Origin: Methanohalophilus mahii DSM 5219
Lineage (GTDB): Archaea > Halobacteriota > Methanosarcinia > Methanosarcinales > Methanosarcinaceae
DNA: 64,000 nucleotides
Direction: 5' to 3'
Assembly (NCBI RefSeq): GCF_000025865.1
Contig: NC_014002.1
Coordinates: 1,736,001-1,800,000, forward strand
In this document: one piece after another, positions 61,661-64,000 of the stretch
How the letters are laid out: the number at the start of each line of letters is the position of its first letter
How positions within the stretch are numbered: the first letter of the stretch is position 1
Position numbers and translations under genes: made by a program
Notes under the pieces: model-generated
Seen by the model: the letters and a program-made list of their open reading frames with translations, nothing else
Databases searched by the model: none
What the model was told of the DNA's origin: nothing

Positions 61661-61732
61661 CCTAATGTTTGGTCACCCTAACTTACAACCCTGCATGTTT
61701 TCCATGGGATATAAATATTTCGTATGCCCTAA
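61661..61732. promoter_or_regulatory. feo promoter region with three CCTAA/TTAGG motifs
   Basis: On the plus strand CCTAA occurs at 61661-61665, CCCTAA at 61676-61681 and CCCTAA at 61727-61732; on the minus (feo) strand these read TTAGG(G). A minus-strand TATA-like AAATATTTATAT lies near 61709-61720. Archaeal DtxR-type iron regulators bind TTAGG-containing palindromes, so these may be operator half-sites. The HIT gene diverges from the same region. Confidence 0.4.
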
Positions 61733-61790
61733 TATATGGACTCCAGAATTGTTATAAAATAAAAACAACCAGTAAAAGCAGGTGAAAATC

Positions 61791-62204
61791 ATGGAATGTT
61801 TATTTTGCAGAATCATAAATGGAAAAATACCTTCACATAAAGTGTATGAAGACGAGCATGCCTATGCTTTTTTGGACATCTACCCCACATCCAGAGGACA
61901 TACCGTCGTCCTGCCAAAGGAACACATAACAAGTTTCCTGGAAATGGACGAAGAAAGGGCAGCAGAATTATTTGCTTCTGTCAACAGGATAGCCAAGCAG
62001 GTGATCAAAGCTACAGAAGCCACCGGTACCAACATCGGGATCAATAACGGGCTTGTTGCCGGACAGACTGTACCACACGTACATGTGCATATAATACCCC
62101 GTTATGAAAACGATGGTGGAGGGTCAATGCATACCATTGTGGATTCCAACCCTGACAGGGAGGAACTCGAACATCTCGCAGCCAGTATATATTCCAGATT
62201 CTGA
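61791..62204 (+). CDS. HIT family nucleotide hydrolase
   Basis: The 137-residue protein has the histidine triad HVHVHIIPR near residue 96, and N-terminal Cys in MECLFCRIINGKIPSHKVY, as in the Hint/HinT branch. It hydrolyses nucleoside phosphoramidates or related nucleotides. The start is ATG 61791, with GGTGA (61781-61785) 5 nt before it. A TATA-like TTATAAAA lies at 61752-61759. Confidence 0.93.
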   Translation: MECLFCRIINGKIPSHKVYEDEHAYAFLDIYPTSRGHTVVLPKEHITSFLEMDEERAAELFASVNRIAKQVIKATEATGTNIGINNGLVAGQTVPHVHVHIIPRYENDGGGSMHTIVDSNPDREELEHLAASIYSRF

Positions 62205-62248
62205 AAAACAAAGAGAAAAGGCAATAAACCAGCCCAACAGTATGTCTA

Positions 62249-63412
62249 ATGATGCAATTTTCAACTTCATTGCTTGAGGAGGAAAGGGGCAGTACATTAC
62301 CCCTGATAGCAATATTGTTCCTCCTGATTGGTTTTGTTCTCGGGATCAGCCTGACAACCGTGCTTTATGACGATGGAAGTCTGGAAATCACACAAATTAA
62401 TGATCCTGAAAGTGGTGTTACCGGCATAATCAATATCAATGGCACCGCTGGTGAGACCTATGAGGAACTTTACAAACTTGTTTTTGATTCGGTTGTCTCC
62501 ATAAGGACTGAAGGTGAAATCGACGGAGACCAATTCAGAAGTGGCGGATCGGGGTTTCTTTATGATGCAGAGGGACATATCATAACGAACCAGCATGTCG
62601 TGGAAAGTGCTGATTCCGTAGAAGTATATTTCAGCAACGGGGTTGCAATGGATGCTGAGATCACGGGCACTGATGTATATTCTGATATTGCTGTATTAAA
62701 GGTCGATGAAGTTCCCTGCGATGAAAACTGCCAGCCCTATCCCCTGCCAATGGCCAACTCATCCAGGATAAATCCTGCCCAGATGGTGATGGCAATCGGT
62801 ACACCTTTCGGACTTGAGGGAAGTGTAACACATGGAATCGTCAGTGCCACGGGCAGGACAATGCCCACAACGAACGGATTTTCCATCCCCAATGTGATAC
62901 AGACCGATGCGCCGTTAAACCCAGGGAATTCAGGAGGCCCGCTAATTGATCTTTCGGGTGAGGTGATCGGGGTCAACCGTGCACGTAGCGGGGATAATCT
63001 GGGTTTTGCCATTCCTTCAAACAAAGCCCGGATGGTTGCCGATGCCATAATTGAGAAGGGGGAATATGAGCATTCCTGGATAGGTATACAGATGTTACCT
63101 GTAAGCCCCAAGGCAGCCGATTTCATGGACCTTAATGATGAGGCGGCCAGAGGAGTAATGGTCGTGGCTGTTGTGGAAGACGGACCTGCCGAGGATGCCG
63201 GGCTGAAAAGTGCCGAAGAAGTAAGGATCAATGATAAAATAATATTCATCAACGGGGATATCATTGTAGGAGTAGACGGGGTTGAAGTCTTCAACAGTGA
63301 CCAGATCATAGCACATATAAGTGAAAAACAGCCCGGGGACAAGATCGAACTTGAGTATTACAGGAACGGGGAAAAACTGACAACACAACTTGAACTTGGT
63401 GTGCGCCCTTAA
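62249..63412 (+). CDS. HtrA/DegP-like serine protease with PDZ domain
   Basis: A 387-residue S1C-family protease. An N-terminal anchor (LPLIAILFLLIGFVLGISLT) places the rest outside the cytoplasm. The catalytic triad is His in ITNQHVVESAD (near residue 115), Asp in YSDIAVLKVD (near 147) and Ser in NPGNSGGPLID (near 229). One C-terminal PDZ domain (GPAEDAGLKSAEEVRINDKI; GVEVFNSDQIIAHI) binds substrates. It probably degrades misfolded envelope proteins. The start may be ATG 62249 or the next ATG; neither has a clear ribosome binding site. Confidence 0.92.
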   Translation: MMQFSTSLLEEERGSTLPLIAILFLLIGFVLGISLTTVLYDDGSLEITQINDPESGVTGIININGTAGETYEELYKLVFDSVVSIRTEGEIDGDQFRSGGSGFLYDAEGHIITNQHVVESADSVEVYFSNGVAMDAEITGTDVYSDIAVLKVDEVPCDENCQPYPLPMANSSRINPAQMVMAIGTPFGLEGSVTHGIVSATGRTMPTTNGFSIPNVIQTDAPLNPGNSGGPLIDLSGEVIGVNRARSGDNLGFAIPSNKARMVADAIIEKGEYEHSWIGIQMLPVSPKAADFMDLNDEAARGVMVVAVVEDGPAEDAGLKSAEEVRINDKIIFINGDIIVGVDGVEVFNSDQIIAHISEKQPGDKIELEYYRNGEKLTTQLELGVRP

Positions 63413-63518
63413 TGTATTGTTAAATAATACCTGATGAAACTGGAAAAGAAGAGAGTTGATGGATACGCATTTTCATACGCAGGAAATGCACATCCAAAAA
63501 AAGGAACAAAAGGGCTAC

Positions 63519-64000
63519 TCAGCCATTGATCTTTTTCATAAGCCAGGCCATGTTCTGCCCGAGGTTTTGCATCGTCTGCAATCCTTCTTTATCAGATTCT
63601 ACATCCCCGGGTGCAGCTCCCATTCCTATATTCCAGTAGCTTGAACCCGGTATTATCATCTGGGAGATCAGGAAAAAGTGGTTGATGGAATCAAATGCAT
63701 GGAGTGCGCCTGCTCTCCTGACAGCTACAACCGCTGCTGCGACCTTATGTTTGAAAAGTTCATCGTTTGCTTTGCCCACAAACCCCGCCCTGTCAATCAG
63801 AGCCTTTGTTTCCGTAGTCAGATCGGCAAAGTATGTAGGACTTGCAATAATGATCCCGTCGGCCTCGATCATCTTCCCGATACATTCATTGATCAGGTCA
63901 CTGGATATGACACATCGACGGTCCCTGTTCTCAAAACACTTCATGCAGGCAGTACATCCCATGACAGGGATACCTCCCAGCTGAATCATTTCGGTCTCAA
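63519..64000 (-). CDS. Flavodoxin-fold NAD(P)H/FMN reductase-like protein, 5' end cut by window
   Basis: The frame is open to the window edge, so the N-terminal FMN-binding segment is missing. Visible are a Cys motif [16 protein letters not shown] (residues ~11-26 of the visible part), [20 protein letters not shown] and [19 protein letters not shown], typical of the iron-sulfur flavoprotein / flavodoxin-like reductase family of methanogens. The role is probably electron transfer or oxidative stress defence. It is convergent with the htrA-like gene. Confidence 0.85.
   Translation of the reverse strand, partial: ETEMIQLGGIPVMGCTACMKCFENRDRRCVISSDLINECIGKMIEADGIIIASPTYFADLTTETKALIDRAGFVGKANDELFKHKVAAAVVAVRRAGALHAFDSINHFFLISQMIIPGSSYWNIGMGAAPGDVESDKEGLQTMQNLGQNMAWLMKKING

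Noticed and set aside
62274..62283. A strong ribosome binding site (GAGGAGGA) inside the start of the htrA-like gene as evidence of a later start
   Set aside because: No in-frame ATG, GTG or TTG lies at a usable distance after it; it is probably coincidental Glu/Lys codons.
1..64000. CRISPR array or cas genes
   Set aside because: No set of short direct repeats with regular spacers and no Cas protein was seen; the two hairpin repeats occur once each per site.
1..64000. Pyrrolysine (in-frame TAG) genes
   Set aside because: None of the recognised genes appeared truncated at a TAG; no methylamine methyltransferase gene is in the window. I did not check every stop codon.
1..64000. Replication origin
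   Set aside because: No Cdc6/Orc1 gene or obvious origin repeat array was seen.

Overview
The window is archaeal and methanogenic, almost certainly from the family Methanosarcinaceae. The evidence is a complete mtrEDCBAFGH operon, a cytoplasmic-type heterodisulfide reductase pair (HdrC-HdrB), a TATA-binding protein, an archaeal-type SRP 7S RNA, RNase P protein 4, a cupin-type glucose-6-phosphate isomerase, archaeal mevalonate-pathway enzymes and an F420 hydrogenase beta-like (FrhB) protein. Moderate GC, A/T-rich intergenic regions with archaeal TATA boxes, and GGTGA-type ribosome binding sites fit this. An NrpR regulatory-domain protein without a DNA-binding domain, and a GGTA-N6-TACT site at the glnA promoter, point to Methanosarcinaceae. 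The genus (for example Methanohalophilus, Methanolobus or Methanococcoides) cannot be fixed from reading alone.

Layout. 0-1.5 kb: two DUF1538 membrane proteins (the first cut by the window edge) and a P-II-like regulator. 1.6-4.8 kb, minus strand: an unknown protein, TyrRS, a Thg1-family tRNA enzyme and a PRC-barrel protein. 4.9-8.8 kb, plus: an RNase H-like exonuclease, UvrC, a universal stress protein and a Cys-cluster protein. 8.7-15.5 kb, minus: a B12/radical SAM protein, a site-2 protease, the two aconitase-X subunits and the UbiD-family decarboxylase of the archaeal mevalonate pathway, a DUF5806-like protein and a sugar-isomerase-like TIM barrel. 15.6-20.7 kb: the mtr operon behind a structured leader. 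20.7-24.3 kb: endonuclease III, a DUF4139 surface protein, and HdrC-HdrB. 24.4-30.2 kb: nitrogen assimilation (glnA; a three-part glutamate synthase; an FrhB-like F420 protein). 30.3-33.2 kb: exonuclease VII and a double KaiC/RAD55 ATPase. 33.2-34.4 kb: a solo TnpB element abutting the RAD55 stop codon. 34.5-37.7 kb: a wHTH regulator, SRP RNA, tRNA-Ser(GCT), RNase P protein 4, a metallo-hydrolase, DUF1699 and small membrane proteins, with two copies of a paired-hairpin repeat. 37.8-41.2 kb: a PD-(D/E)XK-like protein, a DHH/RecJ-like exonuclease, NrpRII and Pgi. 41.4-53.2 kb: Mre11-Rad50, an unknown coiled-coil protein, SMC-ScpA-ScpB, TBP and an AglJ-like glycosyltransferase. 53.5-55.7 kb: ThiC, cyclophilin and a 46-residue membrane protein. 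55.8-58.3 kb: a DUF166 / CGGC / ferredoxin / FwdC-like GXGXG operon of unknown function. 58.4-61.7 kb, minus: a feo iron-uptake operon with two FeoA proteins. 61.8-64 kb: HIT protein, HtrA-like protease, and a flavodoxin-fold protein cut by the window edge.

How the parts relate. MtrA-H and Hdr belong to methanogenesis. GlnA, the glutamate synthase, the FrhB protein and NrpRII form a nitrogen-assimilation set, probably under NrpR control. Mre11-Rad50 and SMC-ScpAB put break repair and chromosome organisation in one co-directional block. The best candidates for undescribed biology are the DUF166-CGGC-ferredoxin-GXGXG operon, the coiled-coil protein between Rad50 and SMC, the DUF1538/P-II module, the paired-hairpin repeat at 34.5 and 36.9 kb, and the TnpB element with its predicted guide RNA at the end of the RAD55-like gene.
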